From TMED14 sp041179465 (GTDB taxonomy: Bacteria; Bacteroidota; Bacteroidia; Flavobacteriales; Schleiferiaceae), in assembly GCA_041179465.1 (NCBI GenBank), contig JBEGTJ010000031.1, positions 1-19,072 of the forward strand: 19,072 nt of DNA, in the 5' to 3' direction. The position numbers were made by a program, and so were the translations under genes. A model generated the notes under the pieces. That model did no database searches, was not told the DNA's origin, and was given only the letters and a program-made list of their open reading frames with translations. Shown piece by piece: positions 1 through 8,237 of this stretch (the first letter of the stretch is position 1; every line of letters begins with the position of its first letter).

Positions 1-636
1 GCTCAGCGTGGCGTCCAGGGCGCCCGTGGCCAGGAGGTAGAGGCTCAGGCCTGCGAGTCCGGCAAGAAGTTCCCAAAACGAAATGGAGGCGGCGTCCATG
101 TCGCGCACAATCCGCCCGTTGAGCACCGAAAAAAGGGCGGACAGCGCCGAACTGATTAGGCCCACCGCGATGGCGAGGCCTTGGCCCTGCACGGATCCGA
201 CGACCATGAGGAGGCCAACTACGACCCCAAAGCTCACGGCGACTTCGCTCCACGCCAGCTTGCGCCGAAAGATCAGGGGCTCCAAGAAGGCGGTAAAAAG
301 CGGACCCGTCGACAGGCAAGCAAGGGTCAGCGAAATGTTGGAGAGCTTAATGGCGGCATAAAAAGTCACCCAATGCACCATCAAGACCAGGCCGTTGAGG
401 ATTAAAGTGCCCGTGAGCCGTCGGTTGGGAATGCGCTGCAGTTGGCCGCCGAGCAGGCGTTGGTAGGCCCATAAAAAAACCACGGCAAGCACGATGCGGT
501 GCCAAACCAAGTCGAGGGCGCTGACGCTAATGAGCCGCCCGAGCACGCCGGTAAAGCCCCAAATGAGGACGATGAAGTGCATCCAGGCGTGGTGGATTCC
601 GACGGGGTCGTGGTCGTGGGGTCTGAGCAGGGACAT
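1..636 (-). CDS. EamA/DMT-family membrane transporter (3' end outside window)
   Basis: The reading frame is open from an ATG at 634-636 to the left edge, giving 212 codons without a stop, so the C-terminus is missing. The translation is a string of hydrophobic helices. It starts with a hydrophilic His/Asp-rich tail of about 17 residues, then a segment containing FIVLIWGFTGVLGRLI, which resembles the first helix of EamA (drug/metabolite transporter) proteins. Further helices follow, including LILNGLVLMVHWVTFYAAI and VGLISSALSALFSVLNG. These proteins are inner-membrane exporters or permeases of small metabolites; the substrate cannot be read from the sequence. An alternative start is the internal Met at residue 18, just before the first helix. 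The gene lies 12 bases after the stop of the LptG-type permease, so it is probably the last visible gene of the tgt operon. Confidence 0.85.
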   Translation of the reverse strand, partial: MSLLRPHDHDPVGIHHAWMHFIVLIWGFTGVLGRLISVSALDLVWHRIVLAVVFLWAYQRLLGGQLQRIPNRRLTGTLILNGLVLMVHWVTFYAAIKLSNISLTLACLSTGPLFTAFLEPLIFRRKLAWSEVAVSFGVVVGLLMVVGSVQGQGLAIAVGLISSALSALFSVLNGRIVRDMDAASISFWELLAGLAGLSLYLLATGALDATLS

Positions 637-648
637 GAATCGGTTCCG

Positions 649-1740
649 TTACTTGGGCGCTTTCACGTAGAGGTAGGCGGTTATTCCGCCAAAAAGGAGG
701 TTGGGGAGCCAAATGGCCCAAAACGGAGGCACGTTGAGCGCCATCATGCTGATGCTCCCCAGCTGCATAAAAAAGATGTAGATCACGACGAAGAGCAGGC
801 CGAGGGCGATGGGCGCGCCCAGCCCCCCGCGGCGCTTGGCCGAGGAAAGCGAGAATCCCATCACCACCAAGATGAACATCGAAAAAGGGTAGGCGGTGCG
901 CCGGTACCACTCGGCTTCGTGCCAGACCACGGCTTCGGAACCGCTGAGGCGTTCTTGGGCCAAAAAACGGCGCAGCTGCGGCGAGGTCATGGTTTCGGTG
1001 CGCCGCTGGTCGGGATTGAGCAATGCGGGCTTGAAGGCGAAGTTGGAATCGAGCGTGCGCCCTTGCGTTACCCGGCTGATGCCGCGGGCGTTGAACTGCC
1101 GGCGGTTCCAGTTGTCGAGCTTCCACGTCTGGGCAATGCTGTCGAAGCGCAGGTAGTCGCCGCGCAGCTTGCTCACCAGGCGGCTGCCCTCAAAGACTTC
1201 GTAGCTGAAGTGGTAGCCTGCTTGGCGCTCGGGGCTCCAGGTTTCGAGGTAGATGTAGTGTCCGGGCAAAATTTGGCGGTGAATGTTGATGGGCCGCTTC
1301 GGCGCCACGTCTTGCACGTAGCGGTCTTCAAATTCGAGGCGCGCGATGTTGCTGTGCGGAACCACGAAGTGGGTGAGCAGCATCATGAGCAGAAAGACGA
1401 CGCCGGCACTGACGAGCGCGGGGCGCATCAGCCGCCGAAACGGCATGCCTCCGGCCAGGACCGCCATGAGTTCCGAGCGGTTGGCGAGCCGTGCCGTCGT
1501 GAATACCGTCGAGAGAAACAGGATCAGGGCGCTGAAGGTCGAGCCGTAGTACAGCATGAAGTGTCCGTAGTAGTGCTGCAGGGCAAAGCCCACCGAAATG
1601 CCCTGGTTTAGAAAGTTGTCAATTTTCTGCGAAATGTCGAACACCACCGCGATGGCCATGATCAGGGTCATGAACAAGGCAAAGGTGCCCAGGAACTGCC
1701 CAATTAAGTAGCGGTCGATGCGAAGAGCGAAGCGGGGCAT
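649..1740 (-). CDS. lptG: LptF/LptG family (YjgP/YjgQ) lipopolysaccharide export permease
   Basis: The product is 363 residues from ATG 1738-1740. It has the two-part topology of LptF/LptG: three membrane helices near the N-terminus (about 13-34, 59-83, 107-127), a long soluble region expected in the periplasm, then three helices at the C-terminus (about 284-300, 309-327, 338-358). In the family, two such permeases plus the ATPase LptB extract lipopolysaccharide from the inner membrane and pass it to the LptC/LptA bridge. Only one permease is present here, so its partner and LptB must lie elsewhere. An upstream extension of this frame would overlap tgt; the chosen start leaves 16 bases after the tgt stop and begins right before the first helix. 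The choice between LptF and LptG is uncertain; Bacteroidota proteins of this type are often annotated as either. Confidence 0.88.
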   Translation of the reverse strand: MPRFALRIDRYLIGQFLGTFALFMTLIMAIAVVFDISQKIDNFLNQGISVGFALQHYYGHFMLYYGSTFSALILFLSTVFTTARLANRSELMAVLAGGMPFRRLMRPALVSAGVVFLLMMLLTHFVVPHSNIARLEFEDRYVQDVAPKRPINIHRQILPGHYIYLETWSPERQAGYHFSYEVFEGSRLVSKLRGDYLRFDSIAQTWKLDNWNRRQFNARGISRVTQGRTLDSNFAFKPALLNPDQRRTETMTSPQLRRFLAQERLSGSEAVVWHEAEWYRRTAYPFSMFILVVMGFSLSSAKRRGGLGAPIALGLLFVVIYIFFMQLGSISMMALNVPPFWAIWLPNLLFGGITAYLYVKAPK

Positions 1741-1756
1741 GCGGTGGGGTAAAGGA

Positions 1757-2887
<1,131 letters not shown>

Positions 2888-2891
2888 CGAG

Positions 2892-2899
2892 CAAAGGTA
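2892..2899 (-). promoter_or_regulatory. Bacteroidota-type -7 promoter box for tgt
   Basis: On the minus strand the bases read TACCTTTG, a perfect match to the TAnnTTTG -7 consensus of the Bacteroidota primary sigma factor. The box ends four bases before the GTG start of tgt, so the inferred transcription start falls within a few bases of the start codon. I see no convincing TTG-type -33 element at the expected distance. The call rests on motif and position only. Confidence 0.55.
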
Positions 2900-2917
2900 C
2901 GGCTTGGGTTCTTGGAC

Positions 2918-2925
2918 TACTTTTG
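2918..2925 (+). promoter_or_regulatory. Bacteroidota-type -7 promoter box for the glycosyltransferase-rsmG pair
   Basis: The plus strand reads TACTTTTG, a perfect TAnnTTTG match, eight bases before the ATG at 2934. It faces away from the tgt box at 2892-2899, so the 46-base intergenic region appears to hold two divergent promoters. The box also supports the ATG at 2934 over longer in-frame starts that would lie inside tgt. No clear -33 element is visible. Confidence 0.5.
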
Positions 2926-2933
2926 CCGACGAG

Positions 2934-4118
2934 ATGAATGCGTGGTTAGAAGAGCTGATTCCTTGGTTGACGAGTCCGTTGGCCTCGGCCTTGCTGGTCG
3001 GGTCGGCGCTGACGTCGCTGACGGCCCTCGGGCTGGTGGCGTTTGCGTCGCGCGGAATTTGGTCGCTCAAGCCCCGCGTGGAGGGGACTCCGGTCAAGGC
3101 ACTCCGCGACGCGGCCTTGATGGTGGTCGGCCGCAATGCCGCCCAGCGCTTTGAAGAGTGGATCGAGGCCTTCGCCGCCAGCGGACTCGCCACGGTAGTC
3201 GAGCTCGTGGTGATCGACAACCAAAGCGAAGACGACACGGCCCACCGGGTGGAACAGCTTCGCCTCAAGTACCAGTGGCTGGTGGTAGTCACCGTTCCGC
3301 ACAGCGACCGTTTTTGGCGAACGCGCAAGCTCGCCATGACCTTGGGCATCAAGGCCACCAAGCGCACCCACGCGATTTGGGTCGACGCCGCCACGCTTCC
3401 CCCGACCGACCTGGCAGGGTGGATGGGCGCGTTGTGCCGTCCGCTCGAAGACCGCGCGGTGGCCGGAGTGTGGGCGCCCGTTCAGGTACTCGACCACAAG
3501 CCGTCGACGCGGATTCCCATGCACGCAGGCCAACTTTGGGCCTGGATGCGCCAGCATTTTGGCGGTCTTCCCACCTCGGTGATTCCGGTGAATCTGGCGT
3601 TCCGCACGACCGACTTCATGGAGCTCAAGGGCTTTCAAGACAGCATGCACGTCGACGGCGGCGAAGGCGAACTGCTTCTGGCCGTGCTGCAGCAAAAGGG
3701 CCGCATCGAGTTGGTGGACCAGGCCGTGGTCGTGCGCCGTGGCGGAATTCAGCGCGATCCCAAGCTGCGCGAGGTGCGCCCTTCTGGAGAGCAAACGGCC
3801 CTCCTGTTGGGCTTTTTGGGCTTATGGGTCAGCGACCTCGCGGGGATCGTAGCCGCACTCGGACTGGGCGGACATCTGTGGTTGGTTCAGGCCGAGGGAC
3901 TCAATCCCCTGCGTGATTTTTACCGCGATCAGGCATTTTTTGCCGCCGGAAGTTGGATTTTGCTGCACGGCGTCGTGGGCACACTTTTGGTGGTTCATGC
4001 CTCGCGCTTTGGGCATTGGTCCGACGCCCTCCGCATGCCTTTTTGGCTCCGTTGGGACGCGGTACGCCGACGGATTCCGCAGCGAGACCCCATGAGCAAA
4101 CCCTTTTGGAAGGGCTGA
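2934..4118 (+). CDS. membrane-associated family 2 glycosyltransferase, divergent
   Basis: The product is 394 residues. An N-terminal membrane helix (about 15-37) is followed by a GT-A type domain with LVVIDNQSEDDT (91-102), like the nucleotide-sugar binding start of GT2 enzymes. The segment RFWRTRKLAMTLGIKATKRTHAIWVDAATLPP (126-157) resembles the Bacteroidota GT2 subgroup. Two or three hydrophobic segments near the C-terminus (about 288-318 and 335-355) suggest further membrane anchoring. Such enzymes usually transfer sugars onto lipid or envelope polysaccharide precursors at the inner membrane. The metal-binding DxD is here Asp151-Ala-Ala153, and the later acidic motif is the unusual DGGEGE (241-246), so classical metal-dependent activity is uncertain. 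The stop overlaps the rsmG start by one base. Donor and acceptor are unknown. Confidence 0.82.
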   Translation: MNAWLEELIPWLTSPLASALLVGSALTSLTALGLVAFASRGIWSLKPRVEGTPVKALRDAALMVVGRNAAQRFEEWIEAFAASGLATVVELVVIDNQSEDDTAHRVEQLRLKYQWLVVVTVPHSDRFWRTRKLAMTLGIKATKRTHAIWVDAATLPPTDLAGWMGALCRPLEDRAVAGVWAPVQVLDHKPSTRIPMHAGQLWAWMRQHFGGLPTSVIPVNLAFRTTDFMELKGFQDSMHVDGGEGELLLAVLQQKGRIELVDQAVVVRRGGIQRDPKLREVRPSGEQTALLLGFLGLWVSDLAGIVAALGLGGHLWLVQAEGLNPLRDFYRDQAFFAAGSWILLHGVVGTLLVVHASRFGHWSDALRMPFWLRWDAVRRRIPQRDPMSKPFWKG

Positions 4119-4714
4119 TGGACTTTTCCCTTTTTCCGTTTTTGGACGCGGAAGCGCAGCACAAGCTCGCTGCCTTGCCGGAGCTTTACCGCGAATGGAA
4201 CGCCCAAATCAATGTGGTGTCGCGCAAGGACCTCGACAACTTGTGGGAGCGTCACATCGCGCATTCCTTGGTGCTGGGGCACGTGCTCCCGCTGACTCCC
4301 GGGCTTCGCGTCGCCGACATCGGCACCGGCGGAGGGTTTCCGGGCATTCCGCTGGCCGTTGCCTTTCCCGAGGTGGAATGGGTGCTCGTGGATTCGATTG
4401 CCAAGAAAATCAAGGTGGTGCAGGCGGTGGCCGAAGCACTGAAATTGACCAACGTTCGCCCGGTTTGGGGCCGCATGGAATCGGTCAAAGGACCGTTTGA
4501 CCTCGCGGTAACCCGCGCCGTCGCGCCTGCTGCCGACCTCAAGCAGTGGATGAAGGGGCACTGGTCGTCTAAGCCCAATACGGCCTTGTTCGCGCTCAAA
4601 GGCGGCGACCTCAGCGAAGAATTGCGGGGGATCCGCCACCGAATTCACCCCCTGCCGCAATGGCTTCCTGGGGAATTCTACGAGACCAAGGTCGTCGTGG
4701 AGCTACCCGCCTAA
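4118..4714 (+). CDS. rsmG: 16S rRNA (guanine-527-N7)-methyltransferase RsmG
   Basis: RsmG (GidB) methylates N7 of G527 in 16S rRNA using S-adenosylmethionine. The 198-residue product shows the family pattern in order: NAQINVVSRKD (28-38), RHIAHSL (45-51), the SAM-binding loop VADIGTGGGFPGIPLA (65-80), the ribose-binding Asp in LVDSIAKK (90-97) and VTRAVAP (131-137). Length is slightly under the typical 205-215. The start ATG shares its A with the TGA stop of the preceding glycosyltransferase, which suggests translational coupling. Transcription probably comes from the box at 2918-2925. The gene ends against a 7-base repeat and hairpin that separates it from the convergent pruA. Confidence 0.95.
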   Translation: MDFSLFPFLDAEAQHKLAALPELYREWNAQINVVSRKDLDNLWERHIAHSLVLGHVLPLTPGLRVADIGTGGGFPGIPLAVAFPEVEWVLVDSIAKKIKVVQAVAEALKLTNVRPVWGRMESVKGPFDLAVTRAVAPAADLKQWMKGHWSSKPNTALFALKGGDLSEELRGIRHRIHPLPQWLPGEFYETKVVVELPA

Positions 4715-4715
4715 T

Positions 4716-4792
4716 TTAGTTTCTTGTTTCTTGCAGCTAGTAACGAGCAACCAGTAACAAGTTGCCCGTATCCAGTTACTAGTTGCCCAAGA
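4716..4792. repeat. degenerate 7-base repeat array, about 11 units, at the rsmG/pruA junction
   Basis: From 4716 the sequence divides into consecutive heptads: TTAGTTT, CTTGTTT, CTTGCAG, CTAGTAA, CGAGCAA, CCAGTAA, CAAGTTG, CCCGTAT, CCAGTTA, CTAGTTG, CCCAAGA. Most fit a loose C-N-N-G-T-N-N pattern, best stated as CNAGTNR for the central units. The period is seven bases with no slippage over roughly 75 bases. The array begins one base after the rsmG stop and runs into the last codons of pruA, supplying its TAG stop (4779-4781). A second shorter tract of the same kind is at 17047-17074. Confidence 0.7.
4748..4785. terminator. possible bidirectional hairpin between rsmG and pruA
   Basis: Within the heptad tract, 4748-4758 (CAACCAGTAAC) can pair with 4775-4785 (GTTACTAGTTG) in 10 of 11 positions, leaving a 16-base loop. 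It lies between two convergent genes, where a shared terminator is expected. It has no T-tract, is not GC-rich and overlaps the pruA stop codon, so termination is a guess; the pairing may simply follow from the repeat. Confidence 0.3.
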
Positions 4793-6407
4793 ACGGGTAG
4801 CGGTAGTCGGTCGGGGGAACCAAGGTTTCCTTGATCGTGCGCGGCGAAACCCAGCGAAGCAGGTTCAAGACCGATCCTGCCTTGTCGTTGGTGCCCGATC
4901 CGCGGGCTCCGCCAAAGGGCTGTTGGCCCACCACGGCCCCGGTCGGCTTGTCGTTGACGTAGAAGTTTCCAGCGGCAAAAGCCAGGCGGCGAGTGGCCTC
5001 GTCGACGGCGTAGCGGTCGCGAGCAAAAACGGCACCCGTCAAGGCGTACTCCGAAGTGCGGTTAACCAGGTCCAGCGTTTCGCTCCACGCGGAATCTTCG
5101 TAGACGTAAATGGTGAGGAACGGACCAAAAATCTCTTCGCACATCGTGCGGAAGTTGGGGTTGGTGGTCACCACCACGGTCGGCTCGACGAAGTAGCCTT
5201 TGGACTTGTCGTGTCCGCCTCCGACGATGATTTCAGCGTCTTCGCGGCCTTTGGCGTAGTCGATGTAGGCAGCGATTTTATCGAAGGAACGCTCGTCGAT
5301 GACGGCGGTAATAAAGTTTGAGGGGTCGCCGGGGCTTCCCATTTTGAAGCTTTGGACGTCTTGGGCAAGTTGCGCTTTGACGGCCGGCCACAAGCTGGCC
5401 GGAACGTAGGCCCGCGAGGCGGCCGAACACTTTTGGCCTTGAAATTCAAAGGCTCCGCGGCTCAACGACGTGGCGACTTCGGCCGCATCGGCTGAGGGGT
5501 GCGCGAGCACAAAGTCCTTGCCTCCGGTCTCGCCCACGATGCGGGGGTAGGCCTTGTATCGGTCGATGTGGGTTCCGATTTCCTTCCAGAGGTGCTTGAA
5601 CACGCCCGTGGAACCCGTGAAGTGCAGCCCCGCAAAATCAGGATGCTTGAAGACGACGTCGCCTACCGCGGGTCCGTCGGCGTACACCAGGTTGATGACG
5701 CCGTCGGGAAGGCCCGCCTTGCGGAATACTTCCATGATCACCCAGGCCGAGTAGATTTGGGTGTCGGCCGGCTTCCACACGGCGACGTTGCCCATGAGGG
5801 CCGGTGCTGACGGCAAGTTGCCGGCGATGGCGGTGAAGTTAAATGGGGTAATTGCGAGAATGAACCCTTCGAGGGCGCGGTACTCCATGCGGTTCCAAAC
5901 GCCCGGGGAGCTCTCGGGCTGCTGGGCGTAGATCTCGGTCATGAACTGCACGTTGAAGCGCAAGAAGTCTGCAAACTCGCAGGCGGCGTCGATTTCGGCT
6001 TGGTGGACCGTTTTGGACTGGGCCAGCATCGTCGCGGCGTTGAGGGTGGCGCGGTAGGGACCGCTCACCAGGTCGGCCGCGCGCAAAAAGATTCCGGCGC
6101 GCTCAAACCAGGGCATGGACGACCAGGCGGCGTGAGCAGCAAGGGCGGCGTCAACCGCCTCCTGTACGTGGGCCGCCGTGCCCCAGTGGTACCGGCCGAT
6201 GACGCGCTGGTGGTCGTGCGGCGGACGGCAGTCGCGGAGTTCGCCAGTGCGCACTTCGCGGCCGCCGATGAACATGGGGATGTCGACGCATTCGCCGAGC
6301 ATGCGCTCGTAGGTGCCCAGCAAGCGCGCGCGCTCCGGGGTTCCGGGGGCGTAGCTGTAAACCGGTTCGTTGACGGCTTTGGGTACAGAAAAGAGGGCGT
6401 TGGGCAT
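4779..6407 (-). CDS. pruA: L-glutamate gamma-semialdehyde (1-pyrroline-5-carboxylate) dehydrogenase
   Basis: This enzyme oxidises L-glutamate gamma-semialdehyde to glutamate with NAD+, the second step of proline catabolism. The 542-residue product matches the stand-alone PruA found in Bacteroidota and eukaryotes, without a proline dehydrogenase domain. Aldehyde dehydrogenase signatures are intact: ITPFNFTAIAGN with Asn 190, WKPAD with Lys 212, the cofactor loop FTGSTG (263-268), VGETGGKDFV with Glu 293, and the catalytic Cys 327 in FQGQKCSAASRAY. I chose the ATG at 6405-6407 because MPNALFSVPKAVNEPV matches the usual N-terminus; a longer frame would overlap the phosphatase gene. It follows the phosphatase by 41 bases on the same strand, and its last codons lie in the heptad repeat. 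No separate promoter box was found. Confidence 0.95.
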   Translation of the reverse strand: MPNALFSVPKAVNEPVYSYAPGTPERARLLGTYERMLGECVDIPMFIGGREVRTGELRDCRPPHDHQRVIGRYHWGTAAHVQEAVDAALAAHAAWSSMPWFERAGIFLRAADLVSGPYRATLNAATMLAQSKTVHQAEIDAACEFADFLRFNVQFMTEIYAQQPESSPGVWNRMEYRALEGFILAITPFNFTAIAGNLPSAPALMGNVAVWKPADTQIYSAWVIMEVFRKAGLPDGVINLVYADGPAVGDVVFKHPDFAGLHFTGSTGVFKHLWKEIGTHIDRYKAYPRIVGETGGKDFVLAHPSADAAEVATSLSRGAFEFQGQKCSAASRAYVPASLWPAVKAQLAQDVQSFKMGSPGDPSNFITAVIDERSFDKIAAYIDYAKGREDAEIIVGGGHDKSKGYFVEPTVVVTTNPNFRTMCEEIFGPFLTIYVYEDSAWSETLDLVNRTSEYALTGAVFARDRYAVDEATRRLAFAAGNFYVNDKPTGAVVGQQPFGGARGSGTNDKAGSVLNLLRWVSPRTIKETLVPPTDYRYPFLGN

Positions 6408-6448
6408 GGCGTTGGGGGTTGTGCGGCCGCGAGCGGCGTTAATTCGGG

Positions 6449-7093
6449 TCAAAGGTCGGAACTGTGGGTCGGTTCGCGAAGGAATTCTAAAATTTCTCCG
6501 GTCCGCGTGAGGCGCACGGCGTGAAGGCCGCCGCCGCGCCAGCATCCCGTGTCCAGACCCCAAGCGTTTGCGGAAGGGTAAAAGCGCGGGATGCCCGGTT
6601 CTTGAATCACGTGGCCAAAGAGCTGAAGCTTACCGACGTTTTTGAGTGCGGACCGGTTGTGCAGCACCGACCGCAAGTTTCCGGCGACAAATGGGTCGCG
6701 GGCGTGCAGCGCCACTCCCGCATGGGTGACCAGCACGTAGCGGTTTTCCCACTTCAGCGGGAGGCGGCGCATCCATTCGATGGTTTTTTTGAGCGGAATT
6801 CCGCGCTTGAGCAGGTCTTTCTTGAACTTGTCGTAGAACCCGGACTTGGGTGCGGCCTCGTCGTAGGCGTCGACCAAAAGCTGTTCGTGGTTGCCGCGCA
6901 CGACAAATACGCTGTACGGATATTCCGTTTGCAGTCCGCGCACGTACTCAACGACCTTGGCCGATTTGGGACCTTTGTTGACGAGGTCGCCCACAAAAAT
7001 GAGGAACTCGTCGTGGGGGTTCCATCGCTCGCGCACCAACGTCTTCAGGGTTTTGGAGCACCCGTGCACGTCGGCAACGACCAAGAGGTTCAC
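6449..7093 (-). CDS. metallophosphoesterase, ApaH-like (ALPH-type) phosphatase
   Basis: The 214-residue product (GTG start at 7091-7093) carries the two-metal PPP/ApaH phosphoesterase motifs in order: DVHG (8-11), GDLVNKGPKS (35-44), VRGNHEQ (65-71), THAGV (123-127), FGHV (159-162) and LDTGCWRGG (180-188). The second motif has Asn-Lys where PPP protein phosphatases have Asp-Arg. From memory, this is a hallmark of ApaH-like phosphatases (ALPH). The LDTGCxxGG end also resembles ApaH, which splits diadenosine tetraphosphate. Likely substrates are therefore dinucleoside polyphosphates or nucleotide-capped RNA, but protein phosphatase activity cannot be excluded. The protein is cytoplasmic, with no signal peptide. 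It lies 10 bases after dnaN and upstream of pruA, probably co-transcribed with dnaN. Confidence 0.85.
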   Translation of the reverse strand: MNLLVVADVHGCSKTLKTLVRERWNPHDEFLIFVGDLVNKGPKSAKVVEYVRGLQTEYPYSVFVVRGNHEQLLVDAYDEAAPKSGFYDKFKKDLLKRGIPLKKTIEWMRRLPLKWENRYVLVTHAGVALHARDPFVAGNLRSVLHNRSALKNVGKLQLFGHVIQEPGIPRFYPSANAWGLDTGCWRGGGLHAVRLTRTGEILEFLREPTHSSDL

Positions 7094-7103
7094 GGCAAAC
7101 GAC

Positions 7104-8225
7104 TTAGGAATTCAGCATCACCGGCATGACCAGCATGAGCAGGTCTTCGCCGTCTTCGCCCGGGCGGTCGGGGAACAGGAGGCCGGCGCGGTTGGGCGCC
7201 GAAAATTCCCAAACTACCGACGTGCTGTCGACGTTGCCCAGCATCTCCACGATGAACCGGCTGTTGAAGCCAATCTCAAGATCGCTGCCTTCGTAGCTGC
7301 AGGCGAGGCGCTCGTGGGCCTTGTTGGCAAAGTCGGGATCTTCCGCGCTGATGAAGAGCTCGTTTCCTGCCATTTTCAGGCGGATCTGGTGCGTGGTCTT
7401 GTTGGCAAACAGGCTCACGCGCTTCACGCTTCCGGTGAAGGCGCCGCGGTCGACCGTCATGCGGTTCGGGTTGTTTTTGGGAATGACGCCTTCGAAATTG
7501 GGGTACTTTCCGTCAATCAGTCGGCACACCAGCGTAACGCCGTCGTAGGTAAACTGCGCGTTTTGTTCCGTGTAGCGGATTTCGACGAGGTCGTCGTTGC
7601 TGCCCAAGGTGGCCTTCAGCAAATTCAACGGCTTTTTGGGCATGATGAATTCAGCGGTTTGCGGAGCGGCGAAGTCGCTTCGGCGGTAGCGCACCAGCTT
7701 GTGGGCGTCGGTGGCGACAAACGTGAGGCTTTCGGGAGTCAGCTGAAAAAACACGCCGCTCATCACGGGGCGCAGGTCGTCGTTGCCGGCGGCAAACAGG
7801 GTCTTGCCAATCGCGGTGCCGAGCACGTGGGCGGGGAGTTCCACCGTGACGGTGGCCGCTACCTCGGGGGCCTTCGGATATTCTGCGGCGTCGACGTACG
7901 AAATCGCGTACTTGCCAAAATCGCTGCTCACCTCAAGGCTGTGGGCGCTCGGGTTGAACGTAAACGTCAACGGCTGCTCGGGAAAGCTCTTGACCGTGTC
8001 CAGCAGCATGCGGGCTGGAATGGCCGCAGTGGCGCTGCTCTCTGACGACACGTCGAGGGTCGTGGTCATCGTGGTCTCCAGATCTGAGGCCGTGAGGGTG
8101 AGCTTATTGGGCTCGAGGACCACCAGAAAATGGTCCAAAATCGGGAGGGTATGGTTGGACTGAATGACGCCAGAAACGGTCTGCAGGGCGCGGAGCAGTT
8201 GTCCGCTGGAAACGATGAACTTCAT
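7104..8225 (-). CDS. dnaN: DNA polymerase III beta subunit (sliding clamp)
   Basis: DnaN forms the ring-shaped dimer that tethers replicative polymerase and repair proteins to DNA. The 373-residue product is full length and starts MKFIVSSGQLLRALQTVSGVI, the usual beginning of the first clamp domain. Family-typical stretches follow, such as LPILDHFLVVLEPNKLTLTASDLETTM and, in the central domain, RPVMSGVFFQL plus FVATDAHKLVRYR. The C-terminus reads LVMPVMLNS, close to the common VMPMRL ending. The gene is not next to dnaA or recF but sits below the gldFG and DUF4340 genes, 12 bases after the DUF4340 stop. I recall dnaN near gldFG in other Flavobacteriia. A promoter-like box in the preceding gap could give it its own transcription. 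Confidence 0.97.
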   Translation of the reverse strand: MKFIVSSGQLLRALQTVSGVIQSNHTLPILDHFLVVLEPNKLTLTASDLETTMTTTLDVSSESSATAAIPARMLLDTVKSFPEQPLTFTFNPSAHSLEVSSDFGKYAISYVDAAEYPKAPEVAATVTVELPAHVLGTAIGKTLFAAGNDDLRPVMSGVFFQLTPESLTFVATDAHKLVRYRRSDFAAPQTAEFIMPKKPLNLLKATLGSNDDLVEIRYTEQNAQFTYDGVTLVCRLIDGKYPNFEGVIPKNNPNRMTVDRGAFTGSVKRVSLFANKTTHQIRLKMAGNELFISAEDPDFANKAHERLACSYEGSDLEIGFNSRFIVEMLGNVDSTSVVWEFSAPNRAGLLFPDRPGEDGEDLLMLVMPVMLNS

Positions 8226-8229
8226 GCTG

Positions 8230-8237
8230 CAAAGTAA
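8230..8237 (-). promoter_or_regulatory. candidate -7 promoter box for dnaN
   Basis: The minus strand reads TTACTTTG, one mismatch from TAnnTTTG, ending four bases before the dnaN ATG and lying just after the DUF4340 stop. The position relative to the start codon is almost the same as for tgt. No clear -33 element is seen, so this may be chance in a T-containing gap. Confidence 0.35.

Noticed and set aside
499..1611. Long plus-strand open frame of 370 codons opposite lptG
   Set aside because: It is the antisense shadow of the permease gene in GC-rich DNA. The product is rich in His, Gly and charged residues with no domain pattern, while the opposite strand encodes a clear LptG-type protein.
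2888..3394. N-terminal extension of tgt to 545 residues
   Set aside because: The extra residues are antisense to the glycosyltransferase and low in domain signal. A GTG at 2885-2887 gives the exact family length and sits behind a promoter box.
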